In this document: one piece after another, positions 16,320 to 25,139 of the stretch
Position numbering within the stretch: the stretch's first letter is position 1
Layout of the letters: each line of letters opens with the position of its first letter
Source of the DNA: Streptomyces sp. NBC_01408
Lineage (GTDB): Bacteria; Actinomycetota; Actinomycetes; Streptomycetales; Streptomycetaceae
Direction: 5' to 3'
NCBI RefSeq assembly: GCF_026340255.1
Contig: NZ_JAPEPJ010000001.1
Coordinates: forward strand, 4,867,501-4,931,500
Length of the DNA stretch: 64,000 bases
Notes under the pieces: generated by a model
Seen by the model: only the letters and a program-made list of their open reading frames with translations
Told to the model about the DNA's origin: nothing
The model's database searches: none
Position numbers and translations under genes: made by a program

Positions 16320-17066
16320 TCACCGGTCCCCGGCGTGCCGCTCCAAGGGTGTTGCTACTGCCGAGTTGCTCACACTGAAGGTGACGCTGCCGGCCAGGTA
16401 GCGGTCGTCGGACCACTCGATCGGACGGCCCGTGCCCGTCGCGGACACGTGCCGCTGGCGCAGCAGCGGGCTGCCGCGCCGCACCCCCAGCAGCCGGGCG
16501 TCCTCGCTGCCCGCGGGCAGGGCGTCGATGAGGTGCTCGCCGTAGTGGGCGACGACCCCCGAGCCCTCGGCCAGGCCGTTCATGACGGAGCGGCAGTCCA
16601 CCGGCATCGCCTCGACGGCCGCGGCGACCCAGTCGGCGTACGCGGTCCGCTCCACCATGGTCGGTTCCCCGTCGAGCAGCCGCAGCCGCAGCACGGCCAG
16701 GATCTCCGTACCGGGCGCCAGGGCGAGGCGGCCGGCCTCCTCTGCCGTGGCCGGGCGGCGGGTGCGGGACAGGAACCGGCTGTCGGCCGTGTGCCCGATC
16801 CCCTCGGCCCACTGGGCGAAGCTGTTGAGCTCGCCGAAGCTGTGCCGGCGCTCCTGGCGCAGGACGATCCTGCGCGCCCCCTGCCGGGAACCGATCAGTC
16901 CCTCCGCGGCGAGCGTGGCGACCGCCTGCCGGACCGTCCCGCGCGAGGCGGACCAGCGGGCGGCCAGATCGCTCTCGGAGGGCAGCCGGGCGCCCACGGG
17001 GAGTTCGCCGGAGAGGACCGCCGTGCGCAGCGCGTCGGCGATCTCCAGATACCGGACCGTGCCCAT
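16320..17066 (-). CDS. GntR-family transcriptional regulator, HutC/UTRA type
   Basis: 248 residues from ATG 17066, chosen because a strong GGGGGAGAA ribosome binding site precedes it. The N-terminal winged helix-turn-helix reads YLEIADALRTAVLSGELPVG, ARLPSESDLAARW and SASRGTVRQAVATLAAEGLI. The C-terminal UTRA ligand domain (about 85-240) includes EILAVLRLRLLDGEPTMVER and ends IEWSDDRYLAGSVTFSVSN. UTRA regulators usually respond to the transported compound or its phosphorylated product. It is divergent from the uptake operon at 17308, and a palindrome at 17256-17271 is a candidate operator. It is most likely the local repressor. Confidence 0.92.
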   Translation of the reverse strand: MGTVRYLEIADALRTAVLSGELPVGARLPSESDLAARWSASRGTVRQAVATLAAEGLIGSRQGARRIVLRQERRHSFGELNSFAQWAEGIGHTADSRFLSRTRRPATAEEAGRLALAPGTEILAVLRLRLLDGEPTMVERTAYADWVAAAVEAMPVDCRSVMNGLAEGSGVVAHYGEHLIDALPAGSEDARLLGVRRGSPLLRQRHVSATGTGRPIEWSDDRYLAGSVTFSVSNSAVATPLERHAGDR

Positions 17067-17255
17067 GCCGTTCTCCCCCTGATCGCCGTGTGTCCCGGAT
17101 CCTTGCTCCGGGACCACTGTGTACGGGTATCTCTTGATCATTTCACCAGGGCCTGTCCAGTTTGTTTCCGGCCAGTCCCGTTCTTCGCCGAGCCGTGCTC
17201 CGGGTGACGGGCGCCGTTCACCGTCCGTACAGCGGGCCCGGGCGAACTGGAGCCA

Positions 17256-17271
17256 ACTTGTTCAGACAAGT
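17256..17271. promoter_or_regulatory. Candidate GntR/UTRA operator
   Basis: ACTTGTTCAGACAAGT is a perfect 6-bp inverted repeat with a 4-nt centre. It fits the loose HutC-type pattern GT-N-TA-N-AC except for one centre base. It sits 36 nt upstream of the start of the substrate-binding-protein gene, within the divergent intergenic region shared with the GntR gene. Confidence 0.5.
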
Positions 17272-17307
17272 CAGCTCCTCCTTCTGCCTTAGTCTCCGGG
17301 AGAGACC

Positions 17308-18471
17308 GTGCTCAGTTCCTCCGCCCGTCGCGGTGCGGCCGTACTGCTCAGCGCCGCCGTCCTCACCACGCTCAGCGCGTGTGGTGCCGCCCCCGACCAG
17401 CCCGCCGGTGCCTCCGGTGACGCGAAGAACCAGCCGCAGCCGGGCGCCGCGGCCTCGGTGGCCGACTTCGGCTCGATGGAGGCCCTCGTCGCCGCCGCGC
17501 AGAAGGAGGGCCAGCTCAATGTGATCGCGCTGCCGCCGGACTGGGCGAACTACGGCGAGATCATCAAGGCCTTCGAAGCCAAGTACAAGATCAAGGTCAA
17601 CAGCGAGAACCCGGACGCCTCCAGCTCCGACGAGATCGCCGCCGTCAAGTCCCGCAAGGGCCAGAAGCGCGCCCCCGACGTCCTCGACCTCGGCATCGCC
17701 TTCGCCCGCAGCGGCGCCGCCGAGAACCTCTTCGCCCCGTACAAGGTCGCCGCCTGGGACAAGATCCCCGCGGGCCAGAAGGACGCCGACGGCCGCTGGT
17801 ACAACGACTACGGCGGCTACGTCTCCATCGGCTGCGACGCCGCGCGCATCAAGACCTGCCCGCAGACCTTCGCCGACCTGACGAAGCCCGAGTACAAGGG
17901 CAAGGTGGCCCTCAACGGCAACCCCACGAAGTCCGGTTCGGCCTTCGGCGGCGTCTACGCGGCCGCGCTCGCCAACAAGGGCTCCTTCGCCGACATCCAG
18001 CCGGGCATCGACTTCTTCGGGCAGCTGCGCAAGAGCGGCAACTTCATCCCGGTCGAGTCCACCCCGGCCACCGTCGAGAAGGGCGAGACGCCCATCTCCA
18101 TCGACTGGGACTACCTGAACGCGGGCTACGCCGAGCAGTTCAAGGGCAAGGGCGTCGACTGGAAGGTCACCGTCCCCTCCGACGGGGTCTTCGCCCAGTT
18201 CTACTCCCAGGCCATCAACAAGGAGGCCCCGAACCCGGCCGCCGCCCGCCTGTGGATGGAGTTCCTCTACAGCGCCGAGGGTCAGAACCTGTGGCTCAAG
18301 GGCTACGCCCGCCCGGTCCTGCTGCCCGTCATGACCCAGGACGGCACCGCCGACAAGGACGCCGTCGCCAAGCTCCCGCAGGTCCAGGGCACCCCGGCCT
18401 TCCCCGCCTCCGAAGAGCTCGACAAGGCCAAGGCCGCCCTCGCGGAGAAGTGGGACAAGGCCCTCTCCTGA
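17308..18471 (+). CDS. ABC transporter substrate-binding lipoprotein (PhnS-like)
   Basis: 387 residues from GTG 17308 with a GGGAGA ribosome binding site. A lipoprotein signal ends at the lipobox LSAC, giving C25 as the modified residue. The mature part reads as a type-2 periplasmic binding protein of the Fe3+/spermidine/2-aminoethylphosphonate group (LNVIALPPDWANYGEIIKAF, APDVLDLGIAFARSGAAEN, ISIDWDYLNAGYAEQF). It delivers the solute to the two permeases downstream. The stop codon overlaps the next start (TGATG). The ligand cannot be read from sequence; the HAD phosphatase in the operon favours a phosphorus-containing small molecule. Confidence 0.9.
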   Translation: MLSSSARRGAAVLLSAAVLTTLSACGAAPDQPAGASGDAKNQPQPGAAASVADFGSMEALVAAAQKEGQLNVIALPPDWANYGEIIKAFEAKYKIKVNSENPDASSSDEIAAVKSRKGQKRAPDVLDLGIAFARSGAAENLFAPYKVAAWDKIPAGQKDADGRWYNDYGGYVSIGCDAARIKTCPQTFADLTKPEYKGKVALNGNPTKSGSAFGGVYAAALANKGSFADIQPGIDFFGQLRKSGNFIPVESTPATVEKGETPISIDWDYLNAGYAEQFKGKGVDWKVTVPSDGVFAQFYSQAINKEAPNPAAARLWMEFLYSAEGQNLWLKGYARPVLLPVMTQDGTADKDAVAKLPQVQGTPAFPASEELDKAKAALAEKWDKALS

Positions 18472-19394
18472 TGTCCGCCTCTCCCACCACCCCCCACCCG
18501 ACGACGGGCCCGTCCGTCGACCGCACCGCCGGCGGCAGCACCCGCCGCCGGCGGCGCGGCCCGCGCACCTGGCTCGCGGCCGTCCCGCTCCTCGCCTTCA
18601 CCGGGCTCTGCTTCGGCGTCCCGCTCGGTGCGATCGCCTTCGGCGCGGTCACCCGTACCGACCAGGCGACCGGCGCCACCCAGGTGACCGGTGAGCACCT
18701 CGCGCGCTCCCTCCAGGGCCCCTACCTCGGCTCGCTCGTGGGCAGCGTCCAGCTGTCCGCCCTGACCGCCCTGATCGGCGCGGTCCTCGGCGTGCTCATC
18801 GCCCAGGCCGTGGTCACCTCGCGCTCCACGGCCCTGCGCGGAGCCGCCCTCACCGCTTCGGGCGTGCTCGCCAACTTCGGCGGCGTCCCGCTGGCCTTCG
18901 CCTTCATCGCCACCGTCGGCATCTCCGGAGTCCTCACCCAGCTCGGCCGGCTCACCGACCACGGCTGGAACCTGTACTCCTTCACCGGCCTCACCGTGGT
19001 CTACCTGTACTTCCTGACCCCGCTCATGGTGCTCGTGATCGCCCCGGCGCTGGACGGCCTGCGCCCCCAGTGGCGCGAGGCCGCCCAGAACAGCGGGGCC
19101 ACCGGACGGCAGTTCTGGCGCCACGTCGGCCTGCCCGTACTCGCGCCCTCCCTGCTCGGCGGATTCGTGCTGCTCTTCGGCACCGCCTTCGCCGCGCACG
19201 CCACGGCCGCCGCCCTCGTCGGCGGCTCCGTCCCGCTGGTCACCCTCAAGATCGCGGACGCGCTGTCGGGGAACGTGCTCACCGGCCAGGAGAACGTGGC
19301 GCTCGCCCTCGGCCTCGACATGATCCTGATCGCCGGCCTGGTCATGGCGGTCTACCTGCCCCTCCAGCGACGGAGTGCCCGATGGCTGCGATGA
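18471..19394 (+). CDS. ABC transporter permease (PhnU/PotB-like)
   Basis: 307 residues from ATG 18471, overlapping the previous stop by one base. A basic cytoplasmic N-terminus ([11 protein letters not shown]) precedes six transmembrane helices. The cytoplasmic EAA loop that contacts the ATPase reads WREAAQNSGATGRQFWRHVG. The topology and length fit PotB-type importers. It forms the channel with the second permease. Gene order (binding protein, permease, permease, ATPase, HAD) shows a single uptake operon. Confidence 0.9.
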   Translation: MSASPTTPHPTTGPSVDRTAGGSTRRRRRGPRTWLAAVPLLAFTGLCFGVPLGAIAFGAVTRTDQATGATQVTGEHLARSLQGPYLGSLVGSVQLSALTALIGAVLGVLIAQAVVTSRSTALRGAALTASGVLANFGGVPLAFAFIATVGISGVLTQLGRLTDHGWNLYSFTGLTVVYLYFLTPLMVLVIAPALDGLRPQWREAAQNSGATGRQFWRHVGLPVLAPSLLGGFVLLFGTAFAAHATAAALVGGSVPLVTLKIADALSGNVLTGQENVALALGLDMILIAGLVMAVYLPLQRRSARWLR

Positions 19395-20359
19395 TCCCGC
19401 CCGCCCCGGCCCGGCCGGTCCCGTCCGACCCGTCCGACCCGTCCGACCCGGCGGCCCCGCCCGCCCCCGCCGCCCCGGCCGGGGACAAGGCGCCGCGCCC
19501 GGCGGCTCCCCGGCGGGCGCGCCGCAGGCCCCGCGTCTGGCGCGGAGCCGTTCTGCTCCTCGCGGGCGCGTACTTCCTCGTCCCGCTCCTCGCCTCCTTC
19601 GTCTTCACCGTGCACGTGCCCGGCCAGGGCGTCTCCTTCGAGGCCTACACCCAGCTGCTCTCCGCCGACGGCTTCACCGAGAGCCTGCTGCTCTCCCTCG
19701 GCCTGGCCGCCGCCACCATCGCGCTGTCCCTGCTGCTCGCGGTGCCCGCGCTGATCGCCGTACGGCTCGGCTCGCCCCGGCTGCGCCCGGTCGTCGAGGT
19801 GATGTGCATGCTGCCGCTGGTGGTGCCGCCGATCGCCCTGGTCACCGGCATCACCACCGTGCTGCGCTGGGGGCCCGAACACCTCTCGCGGACCCCGCTC
19901 TACCAGACCTTCCTCGCGGTCCAGAACGAGGACTTCCCCGTCGTCCTGGTCCTCGCCTACACGGTGCTGGCACTGCCCTTCGTCCACCGCTCGCTCGACG
20001 CGGGCCTGCGCGCCGTCGACGTGCCGACGCTGGTCGAGGCCGCCCGCAGCTGCGGAGCCGGCTGGTTCCAGGTCGTGGTGCGCGTGCTGCTGCCGAACCT
20101 GAGGTCCTCGCTCGCCGGAGCCGCCTTCCTCACCCTGGCCCTGGTGCTCGGCGAGTTCACCATCTCCTCCCTCCTGGGGTTCCAGCCCTTCGCCGTGTGG
20201 ATCGTCTCGATCTCCGGCGCCCACGCCCGGATGTCCGTGGCCGTCTCGATCCTCAGCCTCCTGATCACCTGGCTGCTGCTGCTCGCCCTCTCGCGGGCCG
20301 GGACCAGCCCCTCCACCGCCGCGGCCGCCCCCGCCACCCCCTCCCGCAAGGAGTCCTGA
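19382..20359 (+). CDS. ABC transporter permease (PhnV/PotC-like)
   Basis: 325 residues from ATG 19382, which has GGAG six bases upstream; ATG 19391 would give a 4-nt overlap with the previous stop and cannot be excluded. The N-terminal 50 residues are Pro/Ala/Asp-rich with an imperfect 9-nt repeat encoding DPSDPSDP. Six transmembrane helices follow. The EAA loop reads LVEAARSCGAGWFQVVVRVL. It is the second channel subunit of the importer. The ATPase gene starts 4 nt after its stop. Confidence 0.88.
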   Translation: MAAMIPPAPARPVPSDPSDPSDPAAPPAPAAPAGDKAPRPAAPRRARRRPRVWRGAVLLLAGAYFLVPLLASFVFTVHVPGQGVSFEAYTQLLSADGFTESLLLSLGLAAATIALSLLLAVPALIAVRLGSPRLRPVVEVMCMLPLVVPPIALVTGITTVLRWGPEHLSRTPLYQTFLAVQNEDFPVVLVLAYTVLALPFVHRSLDAGLRAVDVPTLVEAARSCGAGWFQVVVRVLLPNLRSSLAGAAFLTLALVLGEFTISSLLGFQPFAVWIVSISGAHARMSVAVSILSLLITWLLLLALSRAGTSPSTAAAAPATPSRKES

Positions 20360-20363
20360 CCCC

Positions 20364-21485
20364 ATGCCTACCTCGCCCACCGCCCTTCCCGCGTCCAGGA
20401 AGCCCGGGGACCCCGAAGGCACGGCCGGCCCCGTGGGTGCGCGCGTCGAATTCCGCGGCCTGCGCAGGTCGTTCGGCTCCACCGTCGCCCTCGACGGACT
20501 CGACCTGACCGTGGAGCCCGGCGAACTCCTCGCCCTGCTCGGCCCTTCGGGCTGCGGCAAGACCACCGCCCTGCGGGTCCTCGCCGGCTTCGAGCAGCCC
20601 GACTCCGGAGAAGTGCTCGTGGACGGCCGGGACATCACCCGAGTCCCGGCCAACCGCCGCGACGCCGGCATGGTCTTCCAGTCCTACAGCCTCTTCCCGA
20701 ACCTCAGCGCCCGCGACAACGTCGCCTTCGGCCTGCGGGTGCGCAAGGTCGGCGCGGCGCAGCGCCGCGAGCGGGCCGCCGAACTCCTGGACCTGGTGGG
20801 CCTGCCCGACCACGGCGACCGCTACCCGCACCAGATGTCCGGCGGCCAGCAGCAGCGCGTCGCCCTAGCCCGCGCCCTGGCCCTGCGCCCGCGCGTGCTC
20901 CTGCTCGACGAGCCGCTCTCCGCGCTCGACGCCAAGGTGCGGTCGAACCTGCGCGAGGAGATCCGCCGGCTCCAGCTCTCCCTCGGCATCACCACCGTGT
21001 TCGTCACCCACGACCAGGAGGAAGCCCTGTCGATGGCCGACCGGGTGGCCGTCCTGAACGCCGGGAAGCTGGAGCAGTGCGCCGCCCCCGCCGAGCTCTA
21101 CGAGCGCCCCGCGACCCCGTTCGTCGCCGAGTTCGTCGGCACCATGAACCGGCTCCCCGGACAGCTCACCGGAACCGGCCTCGTCGAGGTCGCCGGAGCA
21201 CGGCTGCCCGTGGACGGCCCGGTGCCGACGGTCCCGGCCGGCGGGAAGGTCGAGGTCCTCGTACGCCCGGAGAACGTGACGGCCGTCGCCGATCCCGAGG
21301 GCCCGGCCACCGTGGTCTCCGCCTCGTTCTTCGGCTCCGTGACCCGGCTCCACCTCGAACTGCCCGGCGCGGTCCCCGTCAAGGCGGACCTGCCCTCCCG
21401 CGACGCGGGCGCACTCGTCCCCGGCGCCCGGGCCGTCGTCGGCCTGGCCGAGCGGCCCGTCCTCGTCGTGGCCGGGCCCGCGTGA
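20364..21485 (+). CDS. ABC transporter ATP-binding protein (PotA/PhnT-like)
   Basis: 373 residues. Walker A is GPSGCGKTT, the Q loop is VFQSYSLFPNLSARDNVAFG, the signature is MSGGQQQRVALARAL and Walker B is RVLLLDEPLSALD. A C-terminal TOBE-like regulatory domain (about 260-373, VLVRPENVTAV) is typical of PotA/FbpC importers. It energises the two upstream permeases. Its stop codon overlaps the HAD gene start (GTGA). Confidence 0.92.
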   Translation: MPTSPTALPASRKPGDPEGTAGPVGARVEFRGLRRSFGSTVALDGLDLTVEPGELLALLGPSGCGKTTALRVLAGFEQPDSGEVLVDGRDITRVPANRRDAGMVFQSYSLFPNLSARDNVAFGLRVRKVGAAQRRERAAELLDLVGLPDHGDRYPHQMSGGQQQRVALARALALRPRVLLLDEPLSALDAKVRSNLREEIRRLQLSLGITTVFVTHDQEEALSMADRVAVLNAGKLEQCAAPAELYERPATPFVAEFVGTMNRLPGQLTGTGLVEVAGARLPVDGPVPTVPAGGKVEVLVRPENVTAVADPEGPATVVSASFFGSVTRLHLELPGAVPVKADLPSRDAGALVPGARAVVGLAERPVLVVAGPA

Positions 21486-22135
21486 GCGCGCTCGCAGCGG
21501 TCCTGTTCGACATGGACGGCACCCTGGTCGACACCGAGGTCATCTGGTGGCGGACCACCGAGGAGATCGCCGGCGGCCTCGGCCACCGGCTCACCGCCGC
21601 GGACGCGCCCGAGGTGGTGGGCCGCGCGGTCGAGGACACCGCCGCCCACCTCGTACGGGCCGCCGGCACGGGCGACCCGGCCGAGGTCGCCGCCGCGCTC
21701 ACCGCCCACTTCTTCCGCCAGGTCGAGGAAGGGGCGCCCATGCGGCCCGGAGCCCAGCGGCTGCTGGCCGCACTGGAAGCCGAGGGCGTGCCCTTCGCCC
21801 TCGTCAGCGCATCGCCCCGGGTGGTCGTGGACTCCGTGGTCGGCGGCTCGCTCGCCCACGTCCCCTTCGCCTTCACGGTGTCCGCCGACGACACCGAGCG
21901 GACCAAGCCGCACCCGGACCCCTACCGGACGGCCGCCCGACGCCTCGGCCTGTCACCCGGCGCCTGCGTGGCGGTGGAGGACTCGCCGGACGGCGCGGCC
22001 TCGGCCGAGGCCGCCGGATGCGCCGTGCTGGTGGTCCCGTCGCTGCTGGCGGTGCCCGCCTCGCCGCCGCGCACCTTCGCCGGGTCCCTGGAGGAGGTCA
22101 CCCCCGACCTTTTGAGGGCCTGCCTGGTGCCGTGA
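21482..22135 (+). CDS. HAD-superfamily hydrolase (beta-phosphoglucomutase-like)
   Basis: 217 residues from GTG 21482. Motif I is VLFDMDGTLVDTE, with nucleophile D10 and acid/base D12. Motif II is VSAS, motif III is KPHPDPY and motif IV is VEDSPDG, the last followed by GAASAEAAGC. A helical cap lies between motifs I and II, making it a subclass I member. As the last gene of the uptake operon it probably removes phosphate from the imported compound or a breakdown product. Phosphonatase activity is possible, but the typical phosphonatase Schiff-base lysine is not evident. Confidence 0.87.
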   Translation: MSALAAVLFDMDGTLVDTEVIWWRTTEEIAGGLGHRLTAADAPEVVGRAVEDTAAHLVRAAGTGDPAEVAAALTAHFFRQVEEGAPMRPGAQRLLAALEAEGVPFALVSASPRVVVDSVVGGSLAHVPFAFTVSADDTERTKPHPDPYRTAARRLGLSPGACVAVEDSPDGAASAEAAGCAVLVVPSLLAVPASPPRTFAGSLEEVTPDLLRACLVP

Positions 22136-22179
22136 CGCGCGGCCGGACCCGCGGGGATCCGCGCCGTCCGCCGGGGCGT

Positions 22180-22656
22180 TCAGGTCCGCAGGCCGAGGAT
22201 GTCCACGATGCCCTCGGCGTAGGCGGCGGTCACCGACCCCGGGGCGCCCGCCGCCTCCCGGTGGAGCTGGGGCAGGCCCCTGCGGATGAACGCGGAGCAC
22301 TGCCCGTACAGCCCCGCCTCGTGCGAGGTCCCGTCGTCCTGCGCGCCCAGCAGGGCCAGCAGCGTCCACAGCAGCGCCTCGCGGGTCGCCCGGCGCGGCG
22401 GGCCCGCCGTCCACACGGCCATCAGCACCCCGGCCACCGCCGGAGCGGGCGGCGCCAGCCGGGTCCCCGCGAAGGCGTGCCCCTGCAACGCCCGGAACGC
22501 GGCCGGATGCCCCTCCGCCGCGGCCCACAGGGTCTCCTCGAGATGCAGCGCGGAACGACCGCAGCCGCACTCCACGCCGTCCCAGTCGTGCCGTGTGATC
22601 TCCGCCGCCACAGCGTCGGGTACCAACGGGCTGCTGCGCTTGTCCGTCCCTCTCAT
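22180..22656 (-). CDS. Conserved hypothetical protein (158 aa)
   Basis: Unrecognised protein from ATG 22656 (MRGTDKRSSPLVPDAVAAEI); an upstream in-frame GTG at 22716 would add 20 residues, but nothing decides between them. It contains a CGCGRSALHLEETLW segment in which the two cysteines could bind a metal. A hydrophobic TREALLWTLLALLGAQDDGT helix follows, and the C-terminus (FIRRGLPQLHREA, AYAEGIVDILGLRT) is helical. There is no signal peptide. It converges with the HAD gene. The function is unknown. Confidence 0.6.
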   Translation of the reverse strand: MRGTDKRSSPLVPDAVAAEITRHDWDGVECGCGRSALHLEETLWAAAEGHPAAFRALQGHAFAGTRLAPPAPAVAGVLMAVWTAGPPRRATREALLWTLLALLGAQDDGTSHEAGLYGQCSAFIRRGLPQLHREAAGAPGSVTAAYAEGIVDILGLRT

Positions 22657-22766
22657 GGGAGGAGTATGCGATTCGGCCAGGCCGGGGGCCAGCGGCACCC
22701 TCCACGGACCGTTCACCAGGGCCCGGAACCGGATCCCCCGGGACCCTCGTCTGAGATCCCGTGCGT

Positions 22767-23855
22767 ATGAAACGAAGAATCCTCGCCCTGCTGTTCGCCC
22801 TGCTCGTGACCCAGCTCGGGTCGCTGATCAGCCCCGCTTACGCCTGCGGCTGCGGGGCGATGGTCCCCGACGGCCGGTCCCGGATCGGGGTCGACCGGGA
22901 GACGTCCGTCGTGCGCTGGGACGGCCGCACCGAGCGGATCGTGATGCGGTTCACCGTCGGCGGGGACGCCCAGCGCGCCGCCTGGATCATGCCCGTCCCC
23001 GGGCGGGCCACCGTGGAGCTCGGCGACGGGAAGGTGTTCGACGAACTCGCCTGGATGACCCGGCCCGAGCGCAGGACCCGTAGCTACTTCTGGCCCCGCA
23101 ACCGCGACTGGCCCTTCTCCTCCGGCCGCCGCGACGGAGCCGGCGCCCCCATGCCGGGCAGCGCGGACACCGGAGTCGGCGTCGTCGGCCGCGAACAGCT
23201 CGGCGACTTCGACGTGGCCCGCCTCACCGCCACCGACCCCGACGCCCTGAAGAACTGGCTGGAGTCCAACGGCTTCACCCTGCCCGAGCGCCTCGCCGCC
23301 GAGGTCAAGCCGTACGTCGACCAGAAGTGGGAGTACGTCGCCGTACGCCTCGCCCCGCGCGAGCCGGGCAAGCCGCTACGGGGCGACCTGGACCCGCTGA
23401 GCATCCGCTTCGACAGCGACCGGCTGGTCTACCCGATGCGGTTGTCGCGGATGGCCAGGACAGGCCAGTCGCTCGGCCTGTACGTACTGGCCGACCACCG
23501 CATGGAACCCGCCTCCCCGATCGGCGGGAACGCACCGAAGGTGACCTTCGCGGGAACCATCGCGCCCGAGAAGGGCCCGCTCGCCGAACTCGCGGGCGGC
23601 GGGAAGGTGTTCCTCACCGCGATCGACCAGAGCTTCCCCGAGCCCGGCCGCATCGACGGCGACCACGAGCTGCGCGCCACCCCGAAGGACACCCCGTACC
23701 GGCGGGTGATCTACCGCGACAAGCTGCTCACGGTGGGGGACGGCATCCCGGTCTGGATCCTGACGGTGTCGGCGGTCCTGCTGCTCGCGGCGACGGGAAC
23801 CGCCCTCACCACGGCGCGCCGCCGTCGCCGCCGCCGTATGGCCGGGACGCACTAG
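22767..23855 (+). CDS. DUF2330-domain exported membrane protein
   Basis: 362 residues from ATG 22767 (GTG 22761 is possible). A signal peptide ends near AYA|CGCG (about residue 27). The DUF2330 hallmark CGCGAMVPDG is followed by ERIVMRF and AAWIMPVPGRATVELGD. The domain is predicted to be extracytoplasmic. A single C-terminal transmembrane helix (IPVWILTVSAVLLLAATGTAL) with an Arg-rich tail (RRRRRRR) anchors it, giving a type I topology. DUF2330 proteins have no established function. It is monocistronic here. Confidence 0.85.
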   Translation: MKRRILALLFALLVTQLGSLISPAYACGCGAMVPDGRSRIGVDRETSVVRWDGRTERIVMRFTVGGDAQRAAWIMPVPGRATVELGDGKVFDELAWMTRPERRTRSYFWPRNRDWPFSSGRRDGAGAPMPGSADTGVGVVGREQLGDFDVARLTATDPDALKNWLESNGFTLPERLAAEVKPYVDQKWEYVAVRLAPREPGKPLRGDLDPLSIRFDSDRLVYPMRLSRMARTGQSLGLYVLADHRMEPASPIGGNAPKVTFAGTIAPEKGPLAELAGGGKVFLTAIDQSFPEPGRIDGDHELRATPKDTPYRRVIYRDKLLTVGDGIPVWILTVSAVLLLAATGTALTTARRRRRRRMAGTH

Positions 23856-23971
23856 CCCCCGCCGCGAAGTCCCACCCGCTTCCGGCCGTTCCGCCTCCCG
23901 TCCCGGCCTCATAGGCAAGGCACGCCCTAGGCTGCGCACCACCATGACAGCGGAATCCAGGGGGGATCCGA

Positions 23972-25009
23972 ATGGCACGGAGCTCGATGCGCCACACGCT
24001 CGTACGCGCCGTCGCGGCGGCGGGACTGCTGGTGGGGCTCGCGGCCGGGGGAGTGGCCGCGGGAGGCACCGCGGAGGCCGCCGCACGGACCGCCGCCGTA
24101 GGGACGGCGCCCGGACCCGGGGAGCGGTCCACGGCGGCGGACCACGGCCCGCGGTACGCCCGCACCTCAGCGTCAGCGGCCCCGGACGACCCGCCGGAGC
24201 TGCCCACCATCGAACAGCCCGTCTCCGAGGGAACGTTCACCTTCAGCGGTGACCCCGGAGACGAGGTCACCCAGGGCCGGTCGGAGTCCTTCGGCACCCC
24301 CGGGCAGGGCTTCCTGGTCTACCGCAGTACCGGCAGCAACATGGCGGAGATCCGGGTCCGGGACGGCGACACCTGGTGGTACGTGGCGTTCGGTGCCCCG
24401 GCGGGCCGGCGGCTCACCGCCGGAACCTACGCCGGAGCCACCCTCTTCCCGTTTCACGAGAACGCGCCCGGACTCGACTTCTCCGGGGACGGCCGCTACT
24501 GCACCGGCCTCTCGGGCAGCTTTACCGTGCACCGGGTCGACTGGGGTCCGCAGGGCTGGCTCAACTTCCTCGACGCAGACTTCGAACAGCGCTGCGAGGG
24601 CAGCGCGGCGGCCTCCCGGGGGTCGGTCCGCATCCAGGCCCCGCCCGCCTCGCCGCCGCTGACGCTGGCGGTGACGGCCGCCCGGACCGGCGGCGTCACC
24701 CCCGAGGGCGAGGCCGTGCTCCACGGCACCCTGCGCTGCAACAAGTCCGTGTGGGCCGCGGTGCACGTGTACGTGGTCCAGCAGCAGGGCGGCAGGAAGG
24801 TCGGCGGCTGGCTCCGGCAGTCGGTGGACTGCACGGCGGGCACGGCGGTCGCCTGGCAGGGCAAGGCGACCGCCGACGGCTCCGCCCGCTACCAGGACGG
24901 CTGGGCCGACACCGTGGTGGGCGCCTCGGCCCACGACTGGGAGTACATGACCTACACCGAGGCCCCGGAGAAGAAGCCGAGGGTCTGCCTCGGCAGGTGC
25001 GGCAGCTGA
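23972..25009 (+). CDS. Secreted protein of unknown function
   Basis: 345 residues from ATG 23972, preceded by GGGGGGAT. A clear signal peptide (MRHTLVRAVAAAGLLVGLAA, cleavage near AEA|A, about 38) leads to a polar secreted protein. The middle part (GTFTFSGDPGDEVTQGRSES, then VYRSTG...IRVRDGDTWWYVAF) looks like a beta-sandwich. The last 120 residues (LTLAVTAARTGGVTPEGEAV, LHGTLRCNKSVWAAVHVYVV) resemble an Ig-like domain. Four or more cysteines could form disulfides. No catalytic motif is recognised. It ends in a run of TGACC repeats and converges with the alcohol dehydrogenase. Confidence 0.72.
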   Translation: MARSSMRHTLVRAVAAAGLLVGLAAGGVAAGGTAEAAARTAAVGTAPGPGERSTAADHGPRYARTSASAAPDDPPELPTIEQPVSEGTFTFSGDPGDEVTQGRSESFGTPGQGFLVYRSTGSNMAEIRVRDGDTWWYVAFGAPAGRRLTAGTYAGATLFPFHENAPGLDFSGDGRYCTGLSGSFTVHRVDWGPQGWLNFLDADFEQRCEGSAAASRGSVRIQAPPASPPLTLAVTAARTGGVTPEGEAVLHGTLRCNKSVWAAVHVYVVQQQGGRKVGGWLRQSVDCTAGTAVAWQGKATADGSARYQDGWADTVVGASAHDWEYMTYTEAPEKKPRVCLGRCGS

Positions 25010-25104
25010 CCTGACCTGACCTGAGCGGACGGTCCGGCCGGACCGGTGCCGTCGGCCCGGGCTCCCCTCCGTCCGGGCGACGGGCAGGCGCGGCGGGCAG
25101 GCGC

Positions 25105-25131
25105 GGCGGCAGGGCCCGGCGCGCTGCCGCC
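25105..25131. terminator. Hairpin between convergent genes
   Basis: GGCGGCAG (25105-25112) pairs with CTGCCGCC (25124-25131) across an 11-nt loop in the 130-nt gap between convergent genes. Short direct repeats (GGCAGGCGCGGCG) precede it. A bidirectional terminator is likely. Confidence 0.45.
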
Positions 25132-25139
25132 CCGCGGCC

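Noticed and set aside
25008..25025. Four TGACC/CTGAC repeats after the secreted-protein gene
   Set aside because: Too short and simple to interpret; probably replication slippage.
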